A stretch of DNA of 64,000 bases from Brugia malayi (lineage: Eukaryota > Nematoda > Chromadorea > Rhabditida > Onchocercidae): contig NW_025062477.1 in the NCBI RefSeq assembly GCF_000002995.4, positions 3,444,649 through 3,508,648 on the forward strand. The letters run 5' to 3'. The position numbers were made by a program, and so were the translations under genes. The notes below the pieces were generated by a model. It searched no databases, was not told where the DNA came from, and saw only the letters and a program-made list of their open reading frames with translations. Below, in pieces: positions 57,601-59,268 of this stretch (positions are counted from its first letter, which is position 1; the number at the start of each line of letters is the position of its first letter).

Positions 57601-59268
57601 CTATTATTGAAAAGCTATATTTATGTGATATATTGGTTATATTTTCGTGGAATAATTTTCAAATGCAAATATTGTCGTGAGTAAAGTTTACTTGACTTAC
57701 TTCAAGTTTGAGTAGATGATTTGGATTAGTTCAGTTTACTTACTTCAAGTTTGAGTAGATGATTTGGATTAGTTAAATTTACTTGACTTACTTTAAGTTT
57801 GAGTAGATAATTTGGATTAGTTAAGTTTACTTGACTTACTTTAAGTTTGTAGAACTTGAATTGAACCTTTTGCTTCTTGTCTGTGAGCAAGATCAACCCA
57901 GATATGATTTATTTTCTTTCAAAATGTGAATCGATACAATATACAGTTGAAGAGGATGAGAAGAGACAGACTGTCACCGATCGTTTCTTTTTATTAACTG
58001 ATTAGAGAAGATTTTTAAGGAGAAGTGGACTGAGCTTATCAGATTAATGAGTTTAGCTTATCAGATTAACATTTACAAAACAGACAGATGTACATTTACT
58101 ATTTGAGGTTTAGGTAAAGGATTCATTGTTTCAAAAAAAATAGGATATGACAAAAGAATAACGAATTGGTTTATAGTGATGAATCATTAGCATAGTTTTA
58201 AACTCTTAGTGTTTAACAAGGTTTTCCAAGTATCGATACTAGATTTGTAATTAAATTTTAATTAAAGATCCGATATTAGCTTTGTAATTAAAATTAATTT
58301 CAATGTCAAAAATTAATTGAAATCATCACTGATTAGGAATTTGATTAATTTCTACATTGAATTGTTGCTCCAAAGTGTATTTTTTAGACTTTCTTTTTTG
58401 CTTAAATGATCAAATATCCCTGTGAAAATCAAATGAATGTGGATAAAATAACTAACTAAATCAATTTAAAACTTTGATTCATTTATTATTACAATTTAGA
58501 TGATAAACTTAACAGTCGAATCAAGAATTTGGAGGCAGATCCAGATGCTACTGCACCATACGATGAGTTACGAATTTATGATGATGAAGGAGATAATATA
58601 TCAAGGCTTGTTATTCCTTACTTTCTCATATTTTATTTCAAATTTTAAAATTGTTAATTATATAGGTTTGGAAAATTTTTCGTTTAGGTAAGATAACACT
58701 AATCTTTTGTAAGATTAATGATAACATATGATTGACAATTATAGGATGTGACAAGTGAAGCATTACATTGAAATAACATTTCTCATGGAAATTTAAAATT
58801 CAACAATTTTAGGGTAACACTTGAGTCGCTTGAATCAACTGATGATGCGGTTCCTTCGGGCAATCTTGATCAAGAGGTAAGTACACTTCTTCCATTTGAA
58901 TTGTTTAAATTTTATAAACAACTGTCAAATTTTGTGTTGAAATAACATTAATATAAGTGGTGTTGATATATGAAATTTTATTAGGGACAATTTTGAATTT
59001 TATTAAGTTCAAATCTCATCGTAAATTTTTGAACATAACTATACAATCCTATCAGTTATCAGAACTATATTTTATAAACAGTGCATTCTATATGATTATT
59101 TCATAGGTCAAAGTTCTAGATTCTTAAAAATATTATCTTAATTATTATCATATAGTATTAATTGCTATATAAAATTGTTAGATTTTCTTTTTTTTTTTTT
59201 TTCAGATTGAAAAATGGGGTCCACGCTTTAACAATTTAGCTGGCATATACGGTAAACGAGAAAAATGA
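1..59268 (+). CDS. hmr-1: Classical cadherin HMR-1, long (HMR-1B / N-cadherin-like) isoform, 5' partial, 51 exons
   Basis: This is a single-pass adhesion receptor that binds calcium-dependently outside the cell and catenins inside it. The 51 exons (listed one by one below) join in a continuous frame with every phase matching, giving 2,609 residues plus stop. Fragment residues 1 to about 1627 hold 15 EC repeats, the first partial, marked by DxNDNxP linkers. The NC domain spans about 1628-1862. EGF and laminin-G domains alternate to about 2415. The transmembrane helix is at about 2442-2462 and the 146-residue tail carries [10 protein letters not shown] and WGPRFNNLA, hallmarks of p120 and beta-catenin binding. 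C. elegans HMR-1B has, as I recall, about 2,920 residues, so roughly 300 residues and the long-isoform start lie upstream of the window. By analogy its role is neuronal adhesion and axon fasciculation. Exon A1 is skipped in this isoform. All introns are GT-AG except intron 49 (GC-AG). Confidence 0.93.
1672..2173. repeat. Diverged tandem duplication, about 0.2 kb units
   Basis: The segment 1672-1890 is repeated at 1957-2173. Shared landmarks in the same order are AAATTTTTTAAAAATTTAAT, AATAAGTAG, TTGAATTAAAATTGTCATAA and TCAAATTTCTAATATAATAA. The two copies differ by point changes and homopolymer lengths and are separated by about 66 bp. Confidence 0.75.
2552..2579. repeat. 28 bp perfect palindrome (ATGCAT-rich)
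   Basis: The segment equals its own reverse complement over 28 bases; its core is GCATGCATGC. It is capable of forming a cruciform. Confidence 0.9.
4079..4102. repeat. 24 bp perfect palindrome (AAGCTT-rich)
   Basis: The segment centred on AAGCTTAAGCTT equals its reverse complement over 24 bases. Confidence 0.9.
4427..4454. repeat. 28 bp perfect palindrome (TATGCTTTTT / AAAAAGCATA)
   Basis: It reads identically on both strands over 28 bases with its centre between 4440 and 4441 and no spacer. Confidence 0.9.
5454..5495. repeat. (ATCC)n-like simple repeat
   Basis: Imperfect CCATC/CCGTC units. The apparent minus-strand reading frame with MDGWMDG repeats is only the translation of this tract. 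Confidence 0.8.
8369..8620. repeat. 36 bp minisatellite, 7 copies, ending 33 bp before exon 2
   Basis: Copies begin at 8369, 8405, 8441, 8477, 8513, 8549 and 8585, exactly 36 bp apart. The consensus is AATTTGAATTAATCGAATAT followed by TTTAATTTTTAAAAAT. Variants recur every third copy (TTCAATTAATTAA at 8477 and 8585), giving a 108 bp higher-order unit. Confidence 0.88.
8654..8778 (+). CDS. hmr-1: hmr-1 exon 2, EC linker DVDEPP
   Basis: The acceptor is TTTTTAG and the donor GTAAAT. It completes the V codon split with exon 1 and reads [12 protein letters not shown], an EC-EC calcium-binding linker with the D-x-D-E-P-P variant, then the start of the next repeat. It ends in phase 0. Confidence 0.88.
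8779..9766 (+). other. Intron 2: nothing beyond A/T runs and a short GA run
   Basis: It contains an open frame at 9007-9426 made of translated poly-T, poly-A and (GA)n at about 9030-9046. I see no domain or splice context that would make it a gene. Confidence 0.7.
9767..9833 (+). CDS. hmr-1: hmr-1 exon 3, EC repeat start
   Basis: It reads [18 protein letters not shown], the usual V-x-A-x-D-x-D...N-x-x-x-Y-x-(I/L) element of an EC repeat. The donor is GTTAGT; it ends in phase 1. Confidence 0.88.
9834..10318 (+). other. Intron 3: no feature seen
   Basis: AT-rich sequence only. A minus-strand open frame over 10183-10458 is the shadow of exon 4. Confidence 0.7.
10319..10452 (+). CDS. hmr-1: hmr-1 exon 4, EC repeat middle
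   Basis: It reads [21 protein letters not shown] then YRIFVQARD, matching the F-x-(I/V)-D-x-x-(T/S)-G strand and the (L/I)-x-V-x-A-x-D strand. The acceptor is TTTTGCAG; it ends in phase 0. Confidence 0.9.
10725..10831 (+). CDS. hmr-1: hmr-1 exon 5, non-canonical EC linker
   Basis: It reads [13 protein letters not shown], then [11 protein letters not shown] of the next repeat. The linker lacks the DxNDN calcium ligands. The donor is GTATTA; it ends in phase 2. Confidence 0.88.
11066..11274 (+). CDS. hmr-1: hmr-1 exon 6, EC repeat
   Basis: It contains [29 protein letters not shown] and HHQLK, a nearly complete EC repeat. The donor GTTTGT gives phase 1. Confidence 0.9.
11275..12938 (+). other. 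Intron 6 (1.7 kb): no feature seen
   Basis: Only A/T-rich sequence with long poly-T runs at about 11712-11740 and 12784-12807. The ATG at 12917 is a false start in front of the real acceptor at 12938. Confidence 0.7.
12939..13085 (+). CDS. hmr-1: hmr-1 exon 7, canonical EC linker
   Basis: After AATTTCAG it reads VIAQEDG and [13 protein letters not shown], a full DxNDNxP linker, then the start of the next repeat ([13 protein letters not shown]). Only the first of five tandem donors, at 13086, keeps the frame. Confidence 0.92.
13077..13218. repeat. 28 bp x 5 tandem array duplicating the exon 7/intron 7 junction
   Basis: The unit ATTCTTACAG|GTAAATTTAATTAATAAA carries the last coding bases of exon 7 plus the 5' splice site. 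TACAGG recurs at 13081, 13109, 13137, 13165 and 13193; the last two copies read GTAGAT instead of GTAAAT. Use of a later donor would add 28 nt per copy and meet an in-frame TAA. Confidence 0.93.
13332..13534 (+). CDS. hmr-1: hmr-1 exon 8, EC repeat
   Basis: It reads [18 protein letters not shown], a textbook DxDxGxNxxxxY element, then [13 protein letters not shown] and [10 protein letters not shown]. The donor is GTAAAT; it ends in phase 0. Confidence 0.93.
13816..13956 (+). CDS. hmr-1: hmr-1 exon 9, EC linker SNDEAPIF
   Basis: It reads [20 protein letters not shown] and [12 protein letters not shown]. The linker is a variant (SNDEAP in place of DINDNAP) and the next repeat keeps the D-x-D calcium motif. 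Confidence 0.9.
13963..14097. repeat. Tandem duplication, about 67 bp x 2, in intron 9
   Basis: AATTGAAAAATTTAACTTAA... to ...ATCATC followed by poly-A occurs twice in a row with almost no change, beginning seven bases inside the intron. Confidence 0.88.
14154..14229 (+). CDS. hmr-1: hmr-1 exon 10, EC repeat middle
   Basis: A short exon reading [10 protein letters not shown] and LFEIDRDTG, the F-x-I-D-x-x-T-G strand. The donor is GTAAGT; it ends in phase 1. Confidence 0.87.
14335..14484 (+). CDS. hmr-1: hmr-1 exon 11, EC repeat with CC-containing loop
   Basis: It reads [20 protein letters not shown] and then SCCGDD, an adjacent cysteine pair in the loop where other repeats have only a short turn. 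The donor is GTAATT. Confidence 0.9.
14620..14732 (+). CDS. hmr-1: hmr-1 exon 12, linker DVNNNKPEF
   Basis: It reads [18 protein letters not shown], a near-canonical linker with NNN in place of NDN and a cysteine just after it. It ends in phase 0. Confidence 0.9.
14963..15139 (+). CDS. hmr-1: hmr-1 exon 13, EC repeat
   Basis: It reads [30 protein letters not shown] and VRFDREQ. Both ends are in phase 0. The donor is GTTAGT. Confidence 0.92.
15238..15371 (+). CDS. hmr-1: hmr-1 exon 14, canonical linker DINDNAPQF
   Basis: It reads [25 protein letters not shown] and the first strand of the next repeat. It ends in phase 2 at GTAAAT. Confidence 0.93.
15372..15959 (+). other. Intron 14: decoy acceptors near its end
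   Basis: Nothing coding. Near the 3' end TTTTTTAG (15936), GTTCAG (15945) and AATTCAG (15959) lie within 25 bp. Only the last keeps the frame (GG|G, then [10 protein letters not shown]). Confidence 0.7.
15960..16137 (+). CDS. hmr-1: hmr-1 exon 15, EC repeat
   Basis: It reads [21 protein letters not shown] and later [16 protein letters not shown]. The usual LDRE element is replaced by an uncharged stretch. The donor is GTTAGT; it ends in phase 0. Confidence 0.9.
16314..16481 (+). CDS. hmr-1: hmr-1 exon 16, degenerate linker EKQQSAPQW
   Basis: It reads [33 protein letters not shown] and [13 protein letters not shown]. No calcium ligand of the DxNDN type is present at this junction. Confidence 0.9.
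16709..16776 (+). CDS. hmr-1: hmr-1 exon 17, diverged EC start
   Basis: A short exon reading [18 protein letters not shown], where a typical repeat would have V-x-A-x-D-x-D. It ends in phase 2 at GTTAGT. Confidence 0.85.
16777..17159 (+). other. Intron 17: no feature seen
   Basis: AT-rich sequence without reading frames or repeats of note. Confidence 0.65.
17160..17313 (+). CDS. hmr-1: hmr-1 exon 18, EC repeat
   Basis: It reads [19 protein letters not shown] and LTITAM, with the LDYE motif retained. The donor GTTTAA is weak but keeps phase 0 into DMRSL. Confidence 0.88.
17541..17680 (+). CDS. hmr-1: hmr-1 exon 19, partly degenerate linker DKNDAVPRF
   Basis: It reads [14 protein letters not shown] then [13 protein letters not shown]. 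The linker keeps ND but loses the second N. It ends in phase 2 at GTAATT. Confidence 0.9.
17841..18094 (+). CDS. hmr-1: hmr-1 exon 20, EC repeat
   Basis: The longest upstream exon. It reads [42 protein letters not shown] and [10 protein letters not shown]. The donor is GTTGCT; it ends in phase 1. Confidence 0.93.
18095..18506 (+). other. Intron 20: no feature seen
   Basis: AT-rich, with poly-T at 18371-18388. It contains local repeats of ATAGATCAGA and GATGATCAT but no ordered array. Confidence 0.65.
18507..18650 (+). CDS. hmr-1: hmr-1 exon 21, canonical linker DINDNPPYF
   Basis: It reads [28 protein letters not shown] and VKAYDLD. The T|TG codon split with exon 22 gives L. Confidence 0.93.
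18795..18904 (+). CDS. hmr-1: hmr-1 exon 22, EC repeat middle
   Basis: It reads [20 protein letters not shown] and IKEPLDYEK. It ends in phase 0 at GTTTGA. Confidence 0.9.
19101..19295 (+). CDS. hmr-1: hmr-1 exon 23, canonical linker DVNDNAPQF
   Basis: It reads [31 protein letters not shown] and [10 protein letters not shown]. The exon end is the template of a downstream 77 bp array. Confidence 0.93.
19275..19640. repeat. 77 bp x 5 tandem array duplicating the exon 23/intron 23 junction
   Basis: The AGAGCTAC(C/T)GAT... block that encodes RATDADK recurs at 19352, 19429, 19506 and 19583, exactly 77 bp apart, each followed by the same AAG|GTTTTAATCAATTAT donor context. The intronic copies read RATDTDK (19352: RSIDTDK). 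Later copies are almost identical to each other; the exonic one is the most diverged. Confidence 0.93.
19849..20049 (+). CDS. hmr-1: hmr-1 exon 24, EC repeat
   Basis: It reads [30 protein letters not shown] and [12 protein letters not shown]. Both ends are in phase 0; the donor is GTATGA. Confidence 0.93.
20297..20381 (+). CDS. hmr-1: hmr-1 exon 25, canonical linker DINDNAPIF
   Basis: It reads [18 protein letters not shown] and IDENRDPG. It ends in phase 1 at GTAATT. Confidence 0.93.
20382..20703 (+). other. Intron 25: no feature seen
   Basis: A/T-rich sequence with an imperfect AAAAGAAAAAATTGAAAAATT inverted motif near 20638-20670. Confidence 0.6.
20704..20858 (+). CDS. hmr-1: hmr-1 exon 26, EC repeat
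   Basis: It reads [26 protein letters not shown] and [14 protein letters not shown]. It ends in phase 0. Confidence 0.92.
20961..21045 (+). CDS. hmr-1: hmr-1 exon 27, EC repeat end
   Basis: It reads RKMDREL and [17 protein letters not shown], with the MDRE variant of LDRE. It ends in phase 1. Confidence 0.92.
21046..21500 (+). other. Intron 27: TTACTTATTAATTTATTATA repeats
   Basis: It carries degenerate copies of ATTACTTATTAATTTATTATA at about 21300-21420, the same motif that forms the ordered array in intron 28. A minus-strand open frame here is repeat translation. Confidence 0.7.
21501..21651 (+). CDS. hmr-1: hmr-1 exon 28, canonical linker DVNDNEPYF
   Basis: It reads [20 protein letters not shown] and [13 protein letters not shown]. 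It ends in phase 2 at GTAAAC. Confidence 0.93.
21858..22095. repeat. Four-copy tandem array in intron 28 (53, 53, 73 bp spacing)
   Basis: AATTACTATTACTTATTAAT with TTATTATATTTATAAAGATAATTTATCA begins at 21861, 21914, 21967 and 22040. The last two copies also share TTACAAAAAT(G/A)CTTTAT. Confidence 0.88.
22290..22395 (+). CDS. hmr-1: hmr-1 exon 29, last exon before the giant intron
   Basis: It reads [18 protein letters not shown] and VGVLRVKK. Its phase 0 end joins PLDYEDP of exon 30 to rebuild the KPLDYE motif, which fixes the pairing across 22.6 kb. Confidence 0.9.
24605..24630. promoter_or_regulatory. Paired CAGCTG E-boxes 10 bp apart
   Basis: TATCAGCTGT is repeated directly, placing CAGCTG at 24609-24614 and 24619-24624, one helical turn apart. 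It is a candidate bHLH site only; there is no expression evidence. Confidence 0.35.
24739..25300. repeat. About 102 bp tandem repeats, five copies, each with a hairpin
   Basis: AATTCCGGAATT landmarks give TTCCGG at 24802, 24899, 25025, 25127 and 25229; the last intervals are 102 bp. Each of the last units contains GCTTTCAGTAAAGAAG and, after an 18 base loop, its reverse complement CTTCTTTACTGAAAAGC with one extra A. The block begins ATACAGT and could derive from a small inverted-repeat element; no transposase is seen. Confidence 0.85.
26770..27150. repeat. About 110 bp tandem repeats, 3-4 copies
   Basis: Units combine GAATTATAATTAAGATTTC (itself doubled in each unit around a poly-T) with AAAAATGATTTATC(T/C)AACTTTT and ACATACTTTTTGAATTT. 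Poly-T length varies between copies. Confidence 0.85.
28240..28282. repeat. (TACC)n-like tract after a GATAAGG site
   Basis: CTACCTACCTACCTGTCTAC lies in the less AT-rich stretch 28040-28500. GATAAGG at 28240-28246 fits a GATA-factor core. Regulatory meaning is speculative. Confidence 0.4.
30411..30443. repeat. (GA)n tract
   Basis: A purine-only run of GAGAGG units; a second shorter (GA)n lies at about 30477-30491. Confidence 0.9.
31081..31102. repeat. (AT)11 microsatellite
   Basis: An uninterrupted AT dinucleotide run. Confidence 0.9.
31774..31799. repeat. (TTAC)6 microsatellite
   Basis: TTACTTACTTACTTACTTAC repeats without interruption. Confidence 0.9.
32366..32544. repeat. Opposed (CT)n and (GA)n tracts forming an inverted pair
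   Basis: A pyrimidine run at 32366-32400 is followed about 106 bp later by a purine run at 32507-32544. In a + strand transcript they could pair over roughly 30 bases. Confidence 0.85.
33116..33294. repeat. About 55 bp tandem repeats, three to four copies
   Basis: Units of TATATTCTTC(C/T)AAAATTTT with CATTTTACTATTTTTAAATC recur with small deletions. Confidence 0.8.
37427..37456. repeat. (CT)n tract
   Basis: An uninterrupted CT run in the giant intron. Confidence 0.9.
39045..39131. repeat. CT-rich tracts in a less AT-rich island
   Basis: CCCTCCCTCTCTCTCTCTCT occurs twice within 90 bp inside the 38930-39260 stretch, which also has a CAGCTG at about 38994 and the local motif CGAGCGGCGGC near 39197. 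Confidence 0.8.
40955..41134. repeat. 35 bp x 5 tandem array with acceptor-like motifs
   Basis: TTTACCCATA recurs at 40986, 41021, 41056, 41091 and 41123. The last three copies each contain TTTTCATTTCAGT, a good nematode 3' splice-site sequence. Confidence 0.88.
43903..43943. repeat. (CT)n tract
   Basis: CTCTCTCTCCCTCTCC-type pyrimidine run. Confidence 0.9.
44580..45025 (+). promoter_or_regulatory. Candidate promoter region of the short isoform
   Basis: This stretch directly upstream of exon 30 is visibly less AT-rich than the rest of the giant intron. It holds several GGAA-type cores: TTTCCGG at 44629 and 44793, CCGGAAG at 44903-44909 and CGGAAGT at 44984-44990, plus a TATTTAA at 44882. 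Position and composition suggest a promoter for the transcript that starts at exon A1. This is inference; no transcript start can be read from sequence. Confidence 0.4.
45026..45255 (+). CDS. hmr-1: hmr-1 exon 30, last long-isoform-specific exon
   Basis: It reads [35 protein letters not shown] and [12 protein letters not shown]. Acceptor TTTATAG; strong donor GTGAGT; it ends in phase 2 and joins exon 31 as V-FRINRQ. By my count about 31 of 76 third positions are G or C, against 4 of 36 in exon 29 and 1 of 44 in exon 31. It lies between the candidate short-isoform promoter and the exon A1 acceptor, so short-isoform pre-mRNA could carry it as outron. Confidence 0.92.
45305..45323 (+). promoter_or_regulatory. 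Candidate spliced-leader (trans-splice) acceptor of the short isoform
   Basis: GAATTTTCAG ends at 45320, three bases before the ATG at 45324. An acceptor so close to a start codon, with no in-frame use for an upstream exon, is typical of nematode SL trans-splicing. Cis-splicing from exon 30 would be out of frame. Confidence 0.6.
45324..45658 (+). CDS. hmr-1: hmr-1 exon A1, alternative first exon with signal peptide
   Basis: The exon itself begins at 45321. It encodes a basic leader and the hydrophobic stretch [20 protein letters not shown] (residues 31-50), with likely cleavage before QELSQ. It continues with [18 protein letters not shown] and [13 protein letters not shown], the start of an EC repeat. 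The phase 2 end at GTAAGT joins exon 31 as T-FRINRQ. The five valines are encoded by a perfect (GTA)5. An apparent longer frame from 45054 is exon 30 read in the wrong frame. Confidence 0.9.
45324..59268 (+). CDS. hmr-1: Classical cadherin HMR-1, short (HMR-1A-like) isoform, complete
   Basis: The product starts in exon A1 (45324-45658) and then uses exons 31-51, giving 3,816 nt and 1,271 residues. C. elegans HMR-1A is about 1,220 residues as I recall. Order of parts: N-terminal leader and signal peptide (residues 1-50), two EC repeats ending at about 289, NC domain (290-524), EGF1 in exon 39, LamG1, EGF2, LamG2, cysteine-rich EGF-like region (exon 46), transmembrane helix (about 1104-1124) and cytoplasmic tail. 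By family knowledge this is the epithelial adherens-junction cadherin that recruits HMP-2/beta-catenin, HMP-1/alpha-catenin and JAC-1/p120. ATG 45324 is chosen because it is the first ATG after a strong acceptor; an in-frame ATG at 45345 is an alternative start. Expression should depend on a promoter separate from that of the long form. Confidence 0.9.
47211..47245. repeat. (GA)n tract
   Basis: GAGAGA run with one GGG interruption. Confidence 0.9.
48451..48624. repeat. (TAA)n compound microsatellite
   Basis: ATAATAATAATGGTAGTAAT-type units over about 170 bp, with a roughly 65 bp internal duplication around TAATGGTAGTAAT. The minus-strand frame of I and Y repeats is not a gene. Confidence 0.92.
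49137..49270 (+). CDS. hmr-1: hmr-1 exon 31, first common exon
   Basis: It reads [31 protein letters not shown] and LVIEAFDS. It accepts both exon 30 and exon A1 in phase 2. The donor is GTTTGT. Confidence 0.94.
49473..49632 (+). CDS. hmr-1: hmr-1 exon 32, canonical linker [10 protein letters not shown]
   Basis: It reads [25 protein letters not shown] and [11 protein letters not shown], starting the membrane-proximal EC repeat, which has two cysteines here. It ends in phase 2. Confidence 0.94.
49914..49993 (+). CDS. hmr-1: hmr-1 exon 33, last EC repeat
   Basis: It reads [17 protein letters not shown] and LNVVYNK. The acceptor is TTTCATTTCAG; it ends in phase 1 at GTAAAA. Confidence 0.9.
49994..50316 (+). 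other. Intron 33: no feature seen
   Basis: Plain AT-rich intron. Confidence 0.6.
50317..50474 (+). CDS. hmr-1: hmr-1 exon 34, last EC repeat
   Basis: It reads [20 protein letters not shown] and [20 protein letters not shown]. Unlike earlier repeats it uses the D-S-G-G-L-x-S pattern of the EC that precedes the NC domain in invertebrate cadherins. Confidence 0.93.
50475..51732 (+). other. Intron 34 (1.3 kb): no feature seen
   Basis: A/T runs on both strands, including poly-A at 50602-50619 and poly-T at 51260-51277. No array or frame of note. Confidence 0.65.
51733..51918 (+). CDS. hmr-1: hmr-1 exon 35, start of NC (non-chordate cadherin) domain
   Basis: It reads [19 protein letters not shown], then [19 protein letters not shown]. 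The IGRVYV-(x)[10 protein letters not shown] signature is diagnostic for the NC domain of fly and worm classical cadherins. Both ends are in phase 0. Confidence 0.96.
51919..52287 (+). other. Intron 35: no feature seen
   Basis: AT-rich, with poly-T runs before the acceptor. A minus-strand frame here is a shadow of exon 36 and poly-T. Confidence 0.65.
52288..52425 (+). CDS. hmr-1: hmr-1 exon 36, NC domain
   Basis: It reads [20 protein letters not shown] and [17 protein letters not shown], a beta-strand-rich part of the NC domain. The donor GTTTTT is weak. Confidence 0.92.
52533..52688 (+). CDS. hmr-1: hmr-1 exon 37, NC domain
   Basis: It reads [20 protein letters not shown] and [10 protein letters not shown]. 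The acceptor is AATTAACAG; both ends are in phase 0. Confidence 0.92.
52973..53197 (+). CDS. hmr-1: hmr-1 exon 38, end of NC domain
   Basis: It reads [20 protein letters not shown], then [17 protein letters not shown] and a C-x4-C-x3-C cluster. The SPxLLNG and (E/L)EK-x-(I/V)G-x-x-I motifs match the NC domain of fly cadherins, which in DE-cadherin is the region of proteolytic processing. Confidence 0.93.
53400..53695 (+). CDS. hmr-1: hmr-1 exon 39, EGF1 and start of LamG1
   Basis: It reads a six-cysteine EGF module ([12 protein letters not shown], then [10 protein letters not shown] and RCQG) followed by [12 protein letters not shown], the first strand of a laminin-G domain. It ends in phase 2 at GTAAGT. 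Confidence 0.94.
53696..54001 (+). other. Intron 39: no feature seen
   Basis: A 306 bp AT-rich intron. A minus-strand frame at its start is the shadow of exon 39. Confidence 0.65.
54002..54221 (+). CDS. hmr-1: hmr-1 exon 40, LamG1
   Basis: It reads [34 protein letters not shown] and [14 protein letters not shown], the characteristic GLLLYNG and DGxWHxV strands of laminin-G. The donor GTCATC keeps phase 0. Confidence 0.95.
54333..54479 (+). CDS. hmr-1: hmr-1 exon 41, LamG1
   Basis: It reads [14 protein letters not shown], then [20 protein letters not shown] and APLQ, continuing the laminin-G fold with its paired cysteines. Confidence 0.93.
54557..54632. repeat. 38 bp tandem duplication in intron 41
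   Basis: AAAATAGTGATAAGAAATTG with AAC(A/G)ATACAAGTGATAAT occurs twice, at 54557 and 54595, with one change. Confidence 0.88.
54677..54922 (+). CDS. hmr-1: hmr-1 exon 42, end of LamG1 and start of EGF2
   Basis: It reads [29 protein letters not shown] and GCQLTEAAC, then [21 protein letters not shown] is the last laminin-G strand. Confidence 0.95.
55104..55316 (+). CDS. hmr-1: hmr-1 exon 43, end of EGF2 and start of LamG2
   Basis: It reads [17 protein letters not shown], closing EGF2, then [20 protein letters not shown], the first strands of the second laminin-G domain. Both ends are in phase 0. Confidence 0.94.
55317..55726 (+). other. Intron 43: no feature seen
   Basis: Plain AT-rich intron ending in TTCCTTGCAG. 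Confidence 0.65.
55727..55887 (+). CDS. hmr-1: hmr-1 exon 44, LamG2
   Basis: It reads [30 protein letters not shown] and [11 protein letters not shown]. It ends in phase 2 at GTTTGT. Confidence 0.92.
56010..56139 (+). CDS. hmr-1: hmr-1 exon 45, LamG2
   Basis: It reads [17 protein letters not shown] and [18 protein letters not shown], ending just before the GCVGTFRW strand. Confidence 0.92.
56425..56670 (+). CDS. hmr-1: hmr-1 exon 46, end of LamG2 and cysteine-rich EGF-like region
   Basis: It reads [15 protein letters not shown] (last laminin-G strand), a serine-rich spacer, then [28 protein letters not shown]. The cysteine pattern matches the juxtamembrane EGF-like segment of fly and worm cadherins. 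Confidence 0.94.
56821..56938 (+). CDS. hmr-1: hmr-1 exon 47, juxtamembrane and first part of transmembrane helix
   Basis: It reads [18 protein letters not shown] and then [15 protein letters not shown]. It ends in phase 1 inside the membrane helix. Confidence 0.94.
57100..57333 (+). CDS. hmr-1: hmr-1 exon 48, rest of transmembrane helix and juxtamembrane catenin motif
   Basis: It reads [18 protein letters not shown], then [20 protein letters not shown] and VMPIEENG. The YDxEGGGExDxxxY block is the conserved p120/delta-catenin-binding core of classical cadherins. It ends in phase 1 at GTTTGA. Confidence 0.96.
57334..58499 (+). other. Intron 48 (1.2 kb)
   Basis: It contains a small tandem array at 57681-57852. 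The rest is AT-rich sequence without frames of note. Confidence 0.7.
57681..57852. repeat. About 48 bp tandem repeats, four copies, in intron 48
   Basis: Units of ACTT(C/T)AAGTTTGAGTAGATGA with TTTGGATTAGTT(A/C)A(A/G)TTTACTTGACTT begin near 57699, 57742, 57790 and 57838. The second unit is shorter by a 5 bp loss of CTTGA. Confidence 0.88.
58500..58605 (+). CDS. hmr-1: hmr-1 exon 49, beta-catenin-binding region
   Basis: It reads [20 protein letters not shown] and [12 protein letters not shown]. PYDxLxxYxxEG is the conserved start of the beta-catenin-binding segment. The donor is AG|GCTTGT, a GC 5' splice site; no GT donor nearby preserves the frame. Confidence 0.94.
58606..58812 (+). other. 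Intron 49, GC-AG type
   Basis: A 207 bp intron starting GCTTGT and ending TTTTAG. The phase 2 join gives [14 protein letters not shown], the expected catenin-binding sequence. The nearest GT (58610) would put TGA in frame in exon 50. Confidence 0.88.
58813..58876 (+). CDS. hmr-1: hmr-1 exon 50, beta-catenin-binding region
   Basis: It reads [20 protein letters not shown]. The S-L-E-S-L-(x)-S type serine cluster corresponds to the phosphorylatable part of the catenin-binding site in vertebrate cadherins. The donor is GTAAGT. Confidence 0.93.
58877..59205 (+). other. Intron 50: no feature seen
   Basis: A 329 bp AT-rich intron, poly-T before the acceptor. Confidence 0.65.
59206..59268 (+). CDS. 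hmr-1: hmr-1 exon 51, last coding exon with WGPRF motif and stop
   Basis: It reads [20 protein letters not shown] and TGA. WGPRFxxLAxxYG is the C-terminal end of the catenin-binding domain, so the protein ends where classical cadherins end. Confidence 0.96.
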   Translation: MEKWGPRFNNLAGIYGKREK

